Notes under the pieces: model-generated
What the model was told of the DNA's origin: nothing
The model's database searches: none
The model's input: the letters and a program-made list of their open reading frames with translations, nothing else
Shown here: positions 45,057-52,740 of the stretch, in pieces
Layout of the letters: each line of letters begins with the position of its first letter
Position numbering within the stretch: position 1 is the stretch's first letter
Program-made: the position numbers and the translations under genes
NCBI RefSeq assembly: GCF_014656195.1
Contig: NZ_BNBY01000005.1
Location: 204,971 to 268,970 of the forward strand
DNA length: 64,000 bases
Direction of reading: 5' to 3'
From: Kitasatospora xanthocidica
GTDB taxonomy: Bacteria; Actinomycetota; Actinomycetes; Streptomycetales; Streptomycetaceae

Positions 45057-45983
45057 TCAGCTGACGGCGCCGTTGACGGTCGACTTGTCGATGGCACCGG
45101 CCTCGACGCCCCACTTGGTGAGGATCTGCTTGTAGGTGCCGTCGTCGATCAGCGACTGGATGGCGCCCTGGATGGCCGGGGTGAGCTTGGAGCCCTTGGC
45201 CAGGGCGACACCGTAGGGGGCCACGCCGTAGGTCTCGCCGACCTTCTCCAGCTGGCCGTCGGACTGCTTGATCGCGTAGTCGACGACCTGGGAGTCGGCC
45301 ATCATCGCCTGGTCGCGGCCGGAGACCACGGCGTTGGTGACGTCCGTCTGGAGGTCGAACTTGTCGCCGTCGTTCTGGACGCCCGGCTTGCCCGCCTTGG
45401 CGCAGTCCGGGTTGCGGGTGTCCTTGATCTCGTCGGCCTGGGTGGTGCCGGTCTGGACGGCGACCTTCTTGCCGCAGAGGTCCTTGGGGTCGATCTTCTC
45501 CGGGTTGCCCTTCTTCACGGCGATGGCGCTGCCGGAGTTGAAGTAGGTGACCATGTCGACGATCTGCTCGCGCTCCTTGTTGTCCGTGAAGGACGACATG
45601 CCGAGCTGGAACTTGTTCGACTGGATGCCGGGGATGATCGCGGTGAAGCCGGAGTCCTGGACCTCGGCCTTCAGACCGAGCTTGGTGGCGATGGCGGTGG
45701 CCAGGTCGACGTCCATGCCGATGACCTTGCCGCTGTCGTCCTTGAACTCGTCCGGGGCGTACGAGGCGTCCGCGCCCACGACGAGCTTGCCGGCGGACTT
45801 GACGTCGTCCGGGACGAGCGCGGCCAGCTTGGGGTCGGCCTTGACCTCGTTGACGGTCGCGGAGGCGTTGGGAGCGCCGCTGCCCTCGCTCTTGCTGCTG
45901 CTGCAGCCGGTCAGCACGAGGGAGACGGAGGCGGCGACCACACCGGCCGCGTAGAGGCGGGTGCGCTTGGTACGGGCGGTCAT
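45057..45983 (-). CDS. Family-3 amino-acid substrate-binding lipoprotein
   Basis: 308 residues with lipobox LVLTGCS (Cys27) and AGGAGGAG before the ATG at 45983. Typical family-3 strands: LVVGADASYAPDEF, GMDVDLATAIATKLGL and the hinge motif KKVAVQTGTTQ. Two cysteines (DLCGK and NPDCAK) may form a disulfide. It is the first gene of the operon that also encodes the permease and ATPase. Confidence 0.92.
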   Translation of the reverse strand: MTARTKRTRLYAAGVVAASVSLVLTGCSSSKSEGSGAPNASATVNEVKADPKLAALVPDDVKSAGKLVVGADASYAPDEFKDDSGKVIGMDVDLATAIATKLGLKAEVQDSGFTAIIPGIQSNKFQLGMSSFTDNKEREQIVDMVTYFNSGSAIAVKKGNPEKIDPKDLCGKKVAVQTGTTQADEIKDTRNPDCAKAGKPGVQNDGDKFDLQTDVTNAVVSGRDQAMMADSQVVDYAIKQSDGQLEKVGETYGVAPYGVALAKGSKLTPAIQGAIQSLIDDGTYKQILTKWGVEAGAIDKSTVNGAVS

Positions 45984-46392
45984 GAGGGGGATCTCCTCCT
46001 GGGAGAGAAGGTCGGGCGGAGCGCGCCGCGGGAGCGGCGCACCGGGGGTGCGAGCCGTACGGCGTCGTACGGTGTGCGTCGTACGTCGTCGTACGTGCAA
46101 GGCCGGGTTCTGCAGTGCCTGGGCGCTGGGACCGCCCAGGGTTCTACGAGTACTGCTTCCGCCACCCTCCGCCGAGGTGGACGTTGACCGAACCGCCTCG
46201 ACCAGTGGCCGTCGATCCGAGATGGGGGGAATCCTGCCATCTGATGACGGTCAGGTGGCCCTGATCCAGATCAAAATCGGATAACGAGGGGTCACACCGT
46301 CCGCTATTCGGACCTATCCCGGGCCCCTGTCACCCTGCGCATAAGTATGCAGATCCCTCTGTGCTCAGCCCGGAGGCCCGCCGCCCGCCCGC
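45984..46392. other. Intergenic region with GTCGTACG-type repeats
   Basis: A 409-base gap between the two binding-protein genes, holding the promoter of the transporter operon. Around 46056-46096 the motif CGTAC occurs four times, three of them as GTCGTAC (46064-46070, 46078-46084, 46088-46094); each is nearly self-complementary and could bind a regulator. No ORF here is convincing. Confidence 0.4.
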
Positions 46393-47319
46393 TCAGATGC
46401 CCCCGTTGACCACGGCGTTCTGCGCCGCGCCGGCGCTGACGTTCCACTTGGCGAGGATCTTGTCGTACTCGCCGCCGCGGATCAGCTGGTCGACCGCCTT
46501 GGCCAGCGCGTCGCGCAGCTCGGTGTCGCTCTTGCGCACCGCGATCCCGTACGGGTTGGAGGTGGACTGCGCGCCGGTCACCTCGAAGCGGTTGCCGCCG
46601 TCGGTGGTCTTGGCCGCGTAGGCGGCCACCGGGAAGTCGTTCACCCCGGCCGCGGCCGCGCCGGAGGCGACCTCGGCCAGCGCCTTGGCGTCGCTGTCCA
46701 GCTTGTGCGTGGTCAGCTGGCGGCCGGTCCGGGCGCAGACCGCCACCTGGCGGGTGATGATCTCGTCCTGGGTGGTGCCCTGCTGGAGCGCGACGGTCTT
46801 GCCGCACAGGTCGTCCAGGGTCTTGATCCCCTTGGGGTTGCCCTTCGGGACGACGATCGAGGTACCGGCGATGAAGTAGTCCACGAAGTCCACGGCGGCG
46901 GCGGTCGGCTTGCCGTTCTCGTCCAGGCCCTCGCGGCGCTGGCGGATGTCGCTGAGCGCGGACATCGCCACGTCGTACTGCTTGCCCTGGAGGTTCGGTA
47001 TCAGCTTGTCGAACGTGGTGTCGACGAACTCGATCCGCACGTCGAGGATCTTGCCGAGGGCGGCGGCCAGCTCCGGGTCGAGGCCGGTCGGCTTGCCGTC
47101 CGGGCCGCGGAACTCCACCGGGGCGTAGTTGACGTCCATGCCGATGCGGAGCACCCCGGCCGAGCGCTGCGCCTTCGGCAGCTTGCTGCGGACATCCTTG
47201 ACCGGGTCGTCCGCGGCGGCCTGCCCGCCGCCTCCGCAACCGGTCAGCAGGAGGGCACCGGCGGTGGCCAGGACGGCGCCGGCCAGGGCCGGACGGCGGA
47301 AGGGGAGGGGGTGAGGCAT
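46393..47319 (-). CDS. Second family-3 amino-acid substrate-binding lipoprotein
   Basis: 308 residues, lipobox LLLTGCG (Cys28). It is a paralogue of the binding protein encoded next to it: LRIGMDVNYAPVEF, TGLDPELAAALGK, DLCGKTVALQQGTTQ and the second cysteine VCARTG all correspond. No permease or ATPase is attached, so it may use the adjacent transporter with a different ligand. An upstream start exists at 47403, but the signal peptide begins at 47319. Confidence 0.88.
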   Translation of the reverse strand: MPHPLPFRRPALAGAVLATAGALLLTGCGGGGQAAADDPVKDVRSKLPKAQRSAGVLRIGMDVNYAPVEFRGPDGKPTGLDPELAAALGKILDVRIEFVDTTFDKLIPNLQGKQYDVAMSALSDIRQRREGLDENGKPTAAAVDFVDYFIAGTSIVVPKGNPKGIKTLDDLCGKTVALQQGTTQDEIITRQVAVCARTGRQLTTHKLDSDAKALAEVASGAAAAGVNDFPVAAYAAKTTDGGNRFEVTGAQSTSNPYGIAVRKSDTELRDALAKAVDQLIRGGEYDKILAKWNVSAGAAQNAVVNGGI

Positions 47320-47905
47320 GAGGGAGGCTCCTGTGGGAGGGACGTGCGGTCGCCACGGTGTCGCGGTGGTGTACGCGAAATGGCGGACAAGCGATCCTGC
47401 CATCCCGCCCTGCCGGGCCCGGCGGCGGGTGTGTCAGAATGCCGTACCGGGTGACCCCCGGACGCTCGAACCAGACCGCCGAGTCCTGACAGGCCCGGGG
47501 TGCCCGGGAACGGAAGTCCTCACGTGACTCCGTATCCGGGGCACCGAATCCCCTCGCGTCTGCGTTCACTCCTGCGGGTGCGCGTGTGCTCACTGCCGTT
47601 GCCGCCGCCGGAGCCCGGCGCTTCCGACGCCGGGCCCCTGGGACGCGACAGCGCGGCGATGAACCGCACGTGACGAGGACGAAAAGGCATAGGTGCGATG
47701 CCTTCGTCCGACCTAGGCTCGGCCCCGGTAGCACTAACGCGGACAAACACAAGACCCCATAAAACCCTCACCCGAGGGCGCCTCCCGACACAGCGCCCCG
47801 ACCCCGACCCCGGGTCCGCTTCGGCGTACCCGGTTTCCGGTTTCCGGACGGGTCGTCCCGCCGTCGGCCGTGTGCCCTCGCCAGATCAATGACGAAGAGG
47901 TCATC
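47320..47905. other. Divergent intergenic region before malic enzyme
   Basis: 586 bases between a minus-strand binding protein and plus-strand malic enzyme. It contains small GC-rich hairpins (for example CCCGGGGTGCCCGGG near 47490-47510). Promoters for both genes must lie here, but I cannot place them firmly. Short open frames show no convincing ribosome site or similarity. Confidence 0.4.
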
Positions 47906-49099
47906 GTGGCAGCGGAGATCATCAGCAGCACCCAGGACACCGACGATCCGGTCGACGCGGTTTTCGCGCTGCACCGCGGCGGCAAGATGGAGATCCGGGC
48001 GACCGTCCCGGTGCGTGACGCGGACGACCTGTCCCTCGCCTACACCCCCGGTGTCGCCCGGGTCTGCACGGCCATCGCCGAGCAGCCCGAGCTGGTCAAC
48101 GACTACACCTGGAAGTCCAACACCGTCGCGGTGGTCACCGACGGCACCGCGGTGCTGGGCCTCGGCGACATCGGCCCGGAGGCCTCGCTGCCCGTGATGG
48201 AGGGCAAGGCCATCCTGTTCAAGCAGTTCGGCGGCGTGGACGCGGTGCCGATCGCGCTCGCCTGCACCGGCGTCGACGAGATCGTCGAGACCGTGGTCCG
48301 GCTGGCGCCCTCCTTCGGCGGGGTCAACCTGGAGGACATCTCCGCCCCCCGCTGCTTCGAGATCGAGCGCCGCCTCCAGGACGCCCTGGACATCCCGGTC
48401 TTCCACGACGACCAGCACGGCACCGCGATCGTCACCACCGCCGCCCTCTGGAACGCGGCCGAGGTCACCGGCCGCGAGATCGGCTCGCTGCGGGCCGTCA
48501 TCTCCGGCGCCGGCGCGGCCGGCATCGCCATCGCCAAGATGCTGGTGGCCGCCGGCATCGGCGACGTGGCCGTCTGCGACCGCAAGGGCGTGGTGTACGA
48601 GGGCCGCGGCGACCTCACCGACGTCAAGGCCGAGATCGCCGCGCGGACCAACCGCTCCGGCCTCAAGGGCTCGCTGGCCGACGCGATGGCCGGCGCCGAC
48701 GTGTTCATCGGCGTCTCCGGCGGCACCGTGCCGGAGGAGGTCGTCGCGACGATGGCCGAGGGCGCGTTCGTCTTCGCGATGGCCAACCCCAACCCGGAGA
48801 TCCACCCCGAGGTCGCGCACAAGTACGCGGCGGTCGTGGCCACCGGCCGCAGCGACTTCCCGAACCAGATCAACAACGTGCTGGCCTTCCCCGGCATCTT
48901 CGCCGGCGCCCTGCAGGTGCGGGCCAGCCGGATCACCGAAGGCATGAAGCTGGCCGCCGCCAAGGCGCTGGCCGGTGTCGTCGCCGACGAGCTCACGCCG
49001 CAGAAGGTCATCCCCTCGCCGTTCGACGAGCGGGTCGCCCCGGCGGTCACCAAGGCCGTCGCCGAGGCCGCCCGGGCCGAGGGCGTGGCCCGGATCTGA
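47906..49099 (+). CDS. Malic enzyme, NAD(P)-dependent
   Basis: 397 residues from a GTG at 47906 with GAAGAGG upstream. It converts malate to pyruvate and CO2. Landmarks of the short bacterial form: [31 protein letters not shown], the metal-binding [13 protein letters not shown], the dinucleotide fold [14 protein letters not shown] and ANPNPEI. There is no C-terminal phosphotransacetylase domain. The cofactor cannot be read with certainty; I recall that the gene at this locus in S. coelicolor was reported as NADP-linked. Confidence 0.93.
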   Translation: MAAEIISSTQDTDDPVDAVFALHRGGKMEIRATVPVRDADDLSLAYTPGVARVCTAIAEQPELVNDYTWKSNTVAVVTDGTAVLGLGDIGPEASLPVMEGKAILFKQFGGVDAVPIALACTGVDEIVETVVRLAPSFGGVNLEDISAPRCFEIERRLQDALDIPVFHDDQHGTAIVTTAALWNAAEVTGREIGSLRAVISGAGAAGIAIAKMLVAAGIGDVAVCDRKGVVYEGRGDLTDVKAEIAARTNRSGLKGSLADAMAGADVFIGVSGGTVPEEVVATMAEGAFVFAMANPNPEIHPEVAHKYAAVVATGRSDFPNQINNVLAFPGIFAGALQVRASRITEGMKLAAAKALAGVVADELTPQKVIPSPFDERVAPAVTKAVAEAARAEGVARI

Positions 49100-49228
49100 A
49101 CCGGGACACGAACCGGGCCGACGGCCTGAGGAACGGCTGACGGACGGACCGCGGACGGCCGGGGCAGGGACACGCGTCACACTCACGCGTGGTTCCCGGC
49201 CCCGGCCGTCGCCGCTATCGTCCGGTTC

Positions 49229-50191
49229 ATGTTTGCTGCCTACGCCGCACGTATCGATGCCGACGACCCGCTCAGCGGACTGGAGTTGGGCGAGCTCCCC
49301 GAGCCGCAGGCCCGGCCCGGGTGGAGCGTGGTCACGGTCAAGGCCGCCAGCCTCAACCACCACGACCTGTGGTCGCTGCGGGGCGTGGGCCTGCCCGCCG
49401 AGAAGCTGCCGATGATCCTCGGTTGCGACGCCGCCGGTGTCGACGAGGACGGCAACGAGGTGGTCATCCACTCGGTGATCGGGCAGAGCGGCCACGGGGT
49501 GGGCCCGGACGAACCGCGGTCCATCCTGACCGAGCGCTACCAGGGCACCTTCGCCCAGCAGGTCGCGGTGCCCACCTGGAACCTGCTGCCCAAGCCCGCG
49601 GAGCTCAGCTTCGAGGAGGCCGCCTGTCTGCCCACCGCGTGGCTGACGGCCTACCGGATGCTGTTCACCAACGCCGGGGTCAAGCCCGGTGACACCGTCC
49701 TGGTGCAGGGCGCCGGCGGCGGCGTGGCGACCGCGCTGGTCGTCCTCGGCAAGGCGGCCGGCCTGCGGGTCTGGGTCACCGGCCGGGACGAGGCCAAGCG
49801 CCGCCGGGCGGTGGAGCTGGGCGCCGACGCGGCCTTCGAGAGCGGCGCCCGGCTGCCCGCGCGGGTCGACGCGGTGATGGAGACGGTCGGCGCCGCGACC
49901 TGGTCGCACTCGGTGAAGTCGCTGCGTCCGGGCGGCACCATCGTCATCTCGGGTGCCACCTCTGGACCCAGCCCGCGCGCCGCCGAGCTGAACCGGATCT
50001 TCTTCCTGGAGCTCAAGGTGGTCGGCTCGACCATGGGCACCAAGGAGGAGCTGGCCGGGCTGCTCGCGCTGTGCGCCAACACCGGCGTCCGCCCGGTGAT
50101 CGACTCGGTGCTGCCGCTGAGCGAGGCCCGGGAGGGCTTCGCCCGGCTGGCCAAGGGCGAGGTCTTCGGCAAGATCGTCCTCAACCCCTGA
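49229..50191 (+). CDS. Zinc-type alcohol dehydrogenase-like oxidoreductase (MDR superfamily)
   Basis: 320 residues. The GroES-like N-terminal domain has SLNHHDLWSLRGVG and LGCDAAGVDEDG; the Rossmann domain has VQGAGGGVATALV. The structural zinc Cys cluster is missing, as in the quinone-oxidoreductase-like MDR branch, and the usual catalytic zinc ligands are not evident. Probably an NADPH-dependent reductase; the substrate is unknown. A 14-bp hairpin follows the stop. Confidence 0.85.
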   Translation: MFAAYAARIDADDPLSGLELGELPEPQARPGWSVVTVKAASLNHHDLWSLRGVGLPAEKLPMILGCDAAGVDEDGNEVVIHSVIGQSGHGVGPDEPRSILTERYQGTFAQQVAVPTWNLLPKPAELSFEEAACLPTAWLTAYRMLFTNAGVKPGDTVLVQGAGGGVATALVVLGKAAGLRVWVTGRDEAKRRRAVELGADAAFESGARLPARVDAVMETVGAATWSHSVKSLRPGGTIVISGATSGPSPRAAELNRIFFLELKVVGSTMGTKEELAGLLALCANTGVRPVIDSVLPLSEAREGFARLAKGEVFGKIVLNP

Positions 50192-50206
50192 CGCCAGGGC
50201 CCGTCG

Positions 50207-50239
50207 GGGCCCGGTGCTCCTCGGGGGAGCACCGGGCCC
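50207..50239. terminator. 14-bp hairpin terminator
   Basis: A perfect 14-bp stem (50207-50220 with 50226-50239) with a 5-base loop between the convergent MDR and PadR genes. Confidence 0.8.
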
Positions 50240-50292
50240 GGGGTCCTTCGGCCGGGCCGGCGGTCGGCCGGCCGCTCGGCAGTCGGCCGCTC

Positions 50293-50359
50293 AGCCGCCT
50301 CAGCCGCTCAGCCGAGCAGCCGCCTCAGCCGCTCAGCCGAGCAGCCGCCTCAGCCGCTC
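50293..50359. repeat. 25-base tandem repeat, about 2.7 copies
   Basis: The unit begins AGCCGCCTCAGCCGCTC and ends AGCCGAGC. Copies are 50293-50317, 50318-50342 and a partial 50343-50359. The PadR stop codon lies in the middle copy, so expansion or loss of a unit could change the C-terminus or the downstream sequence. It contains no spacer-like unique segments. Confidence 0.85.
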
Positions 50360-51388
50360 GCCCGCGGCGCCCAGCACCGCGCGGGCCTCGGCCAGCTTGT
50401 CCGCGCTCACCCCGCCGTCCCGGGCCGCGTCGCGGACCTGGTCGCGGAAGCGGTCGAGCAGCCGCTCCAGCTCGCGGGACGGGTCCCCGGCCGGGTCGGT
50501 GTGCGTCCATCCGGGCAGGTCGGCGGGGGTGGCGGTCCCGTCCTTGTCCGGGCCGTCCTTGTCCAGGTCGATCCGGGTCACGTCGATCCGCTCGCCCTGC
50601 CCGGCGGGCTCGTCCACCGGGTTGCCCCAGCGGGCCGCGTCGGCCAGGCCGGACAGGCCCTTGGTCAGCTCGGCCAGGCCCTCGGCCAGCCCGGTCGGCC
50701 AGTCGCCCTTGGCCGCGTGCTCGCGCACCTGCTGCTCGACCCGGCGCTTGATCCGCAGGGCCTCCTGCTGCGCGGCGTTGCGCGAGGCCTTGGCCTGGGC
50801 GCGCAGCCGCCGGGCCTCGTCCTCGGCGGCCTTCGCCTTGGCCTTGGCGGCCTTCTCCTGCTCCCGGGCCCGCTTGGCCTGCTCCTTGGCCTGCCGCTTG
50901 AACTGCGCGAACTCCTCCTTGGTGCGCTGCCAGGCGTCGTTGTCGCCCCACGGGCCCGACCAGGCGTCGCCGGCGCCGTCGCCCGGGGCGCGGTCGGGCC
51001 GGGGGGTCTGCTTGGCGGCCTTCCACAGCTCCTCGCGCAGGTCCTTGGCGCTGTCCCGGACGTCCTCCCGGATCGCCCCGGCGAGCTGCGCCACGGAGTC
51101 CAGGATCTCCAGCTCCAGCTCGTCCAACTCGCCCTGCCGGGCTTCGAGTTCGGCGCGACCGGCGTCGGTCAGCCGGTAGACCTTGCGGCCGCCCTCGGTG
51201 CTGTGGGCGACCAGGCCCTCCTGCTCCAGCTTGGCCAGCCGCGGGTAGACCGTCCCGGCCGAGGGGGCGTACAGGCCCTGGAACCGCTCCTCCAGCAGGC
51301 GGATCACCTCGTAGCCGTGCCGCGGTGCCTCGTCGAGCAGCTTCAGCAGGTAGAGGCGGAGCCGGCCGTGGCCGAAGACGGGGGTCAT
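50333..51388 (-). CDS. PadR-family transcriptional regulator with long C-terminal extension
   Basis: 351 residues. The winged helix occupies about 8-85 (LYLLKLLDEAPRHGYEVIRLL, GTVYPRLAKLEQEGLV and GGRKVYRLT). A long charged helical region follows (about 150-215), very rich in Lys, Arg, Ala and Glu and likely coiled coil. PadR proteins usually have ~100-200 residues, so the tail is unusual. It starts one base after the end of the DUF4097 gene, in one operon. It probably represses its own operon through palindromes at 52313-52350. Confidence 0.88.
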   Translation of the reverse strand: MTPVFGHGRLRLYLLKLLDEAPRHGYEVIRLLEERFQGLYAPSAGTVYPRLAKLEQEGLVAHSTEGGRKVYRLTDAGRAELEARQGELDELELEILDSVAQLAGAIREDVRDSAKDLREELWKAAKQTPRPDRAPGDGAGDAWSGPWGDNDAWQRTKEEFAQFKRQAKEQAKRAREQEKAAKAKAKAAEDEARRLRAQAKASRNAAQQEALRIKRRVEQQVREHAAKGDWPTGLAEGLAELTKGLSGLADAARWGNPVDEPAGQGERIDVTRIDLDKDGPDKDGTATPADLPGWTHTDPAGDPSRELERLLDRFRDQVRDAARDGGVSADKLAEARAVLGAAGERLRRLLG

Positions 51389-51389
51389 C

Positions 51390-52289
51390 TCAGACCTCCT
51401 TGGTGAAGTCGGGCTTGCCGGCGGCGGGGAGCTCCTTGGCCGGGCCCTCGTCCTCGGGCTCGGGACGGCTCAGCACGGTCACCGAGCCGGAGACGGTGGT
51501 GACGCCGAGGCTGCCGCGGCCCTCGCCGAGCTGGCCGGAGAGCTTCTTGGCGCCCCAGGTGCTGCTCAGCTTGAGCTGCTCGAAGCTGCTGGAGATGTCG
51601 CCGCTGGTGGAGCCGGCCTCGACCTTGGCGTCGGTGCGGGAGGGGATCCGGACCACGACCGGGCCGCTGACGGTGCTGACCTTGACGTCGGCCGCGCCGT
51701 CGACGTCGAGGTCCAGGGTGACGGCGCCGGTGACGGCGTTCGCCTGGACCCGGTCGGCGGTGCCGGCGACCACCGTGAGCTGCCCGGAGACGGTGTTGAC
51801 CCGGAGCTGGCCGCCGATCGACTGGGCGTCCACGTCGCCGGTGACGGTGTTGGCGTCGGTGCGCCCGGTCAGTCCGACCAGGGTGGCGTCGCCGTTGGCG
51901 CTCTGCACCGAGACGTGCCCGGCCACGCCGGAGACGGTGGCGTCGGCGGAGACGGTGCCGACCTTGACCTCGGCGTCGGCCGGGACGGTGAGGGTGATGC
52001 CGACGACCCGCTTGCGCTTGAGGGAGCCGAAGAAGCTCTTGACCGAGCCGACCGACTTGAGCCAGTCGCCGAACTCGCCCCAGCTGTTGAGGTCCTTGTA
52101 GGTGACCGTCAGCACGCCGTCCACCAGCGTCACGTGCAGCGGGTCGCCCTGGAGCTCGGTGACCTCCAGGCGGGCCGGGCCCTCGGCGGCCACCACGTTC
52201 ACGGTGCCCTCGATGACCCGCACGTGCAGGGCGCGGACCGGCTCGTCCACGGTGGTCCTGCCGGGCTCCTCGATCGTCCACTGGCTCAT
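51390..52289 (-). CDS. DUF4097 domain protein (repetitive beta-helix adhesin-like)
   Basis: 299 residues without a signal peptide. The middle consists of short repeats of the type VTGDVDAQSIGGQLRVNTVS, giving the right-handed beta-helix predicted for DUF4097 (LiaF-like/adhesin-like) proteins. DUF4097-PadR pairs are common in actinobacteria, where they are thought to respond to cell-envelope state. The ATG at 52289 is the only good start. It is the first gene of the operon with the PadR regulator. Confidence 0.85.
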   Translation of the reverse strand: MSQWTIEEPGRTTVDEPVRALHVRVIEGTVNVVAAEGPARLEVTELQGDPLHVTLVDGVLTVTYKDLNSWGEFGDWLKSVGSVKSFFGSLKRKRVVGITLTVPADAEVKVGTVSADATVSGVAGHVSVQSANGDATLVGLTGRTDANTVTGDVDAQSIGGQLRVNTVSGQLTVVAGTADRVQANAVTGAVTLDLDVDGAADVKVSTVSGPVVVRIPSRTDAKVEAGSTSGDISSSFEQLKLSSTWGAKKLSGQLGEGRGSLGVTTVSGSVTVLSRPEPEDEGPAKELPAAGKPDFTKEV

Positions 52290-52312
52290 CTCTGCCGCCT
52301 CCCGTCGCGGAT

Positions 52313-52350
52313 CGCGATGTATCGCGTTCTCTTTTAAAGACGATATATCG
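52313..52350 (-). promoter_or_regulatory. Likely PadR operators upstream of the DUF4097-padR operon
   Basis: CGATATATCG (52341-52350) is a perfect 10-base palindrome, and CGCGATGTATCGCG (52313-52326) is near-perfect; their cores are about 28 bases apart. Both share CGAT-TATCG, and such AT-core palindromes are typical PadR targets. They flank an AT-rich TTTTAAA stretch that fits a promoter. Confidence 0.65.
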
Positions 52351-52461
52351 CGTGACGGGAAAATCAAGCGTGCCCGACCCCGGACCCGACCCCGATCCGC
52401 CCCCGAGCCTTCCCCTACGGGACACCCGGGCGAGACCGGGCGGAGAGGGCACCGGGACATG

Positions 52462-52499
52462 CGAGAGGCCCGGGAGGCAACCGCCTCCCGGGCCTCTCG
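52462..52499. terminator. 17-bp hairpin terminator after the DUF6104 gene
   Basis: A perfect 17-bp stem (52462-52478 with 52483-52499) with a 4-base loop lies just after the stop of the small DUF6104 gene. Confidence 0.85.
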
Positions 52500-52514
52500 A
52501 CGGCCGTCACCGGG

Positions 52515-52694
52515 TCACTCGTCGTCCTCGTCGTCGAGCCGGGCCAGCCAGGTGGCCAGCCGCTCGACCGGGATCTCGAAGTCCGGGTTGAGGTCGACGA
52601 ACTCGCGCAGGCGCTCGGCCAGCCAGTCGAAGCTGACCTCCTCCTCGCCGCGGCGGTTCGCCAGCTCCTCGATGCCTCGGTCGGTGAAGTACAC
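52515..52694 (-). CDS. Small DUF6104-type protein
   Basis: 59 residues: begins VYFTDRGIEELANRRGEEEV and ends ARLDDEDDE. GTG at 52694 has GGAG with a 7-base spacer. The acidic C-terminus and the WLAERL...DLNPDFE core match a small conserved streptomycete protein. The gene is easily missed because it is short. It lies 46 bases downstream of the Ser/Thr kinase on the same strand and is followed by a strong terminator, so the two may be one transcript. No function is known. Confidence 0.8.
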   Translation of the reverse strand: MYFTDRGIEELANRRGEEEVSFDWLAERLREFVDLNPDFEIPVERLATWLARLDDEDDE

Positions 52695-52740
52695 GGTTCG
52701 CTCCGGTCCGATGGGGATTGACCTGGTCAGGATAGACCGG

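Noticed and set aside
50293..50359. Possible CRISPR array
   Set aside because: The repeats are directly adjacent with no spacers, lie inside a gene end, and no cas gene is present.
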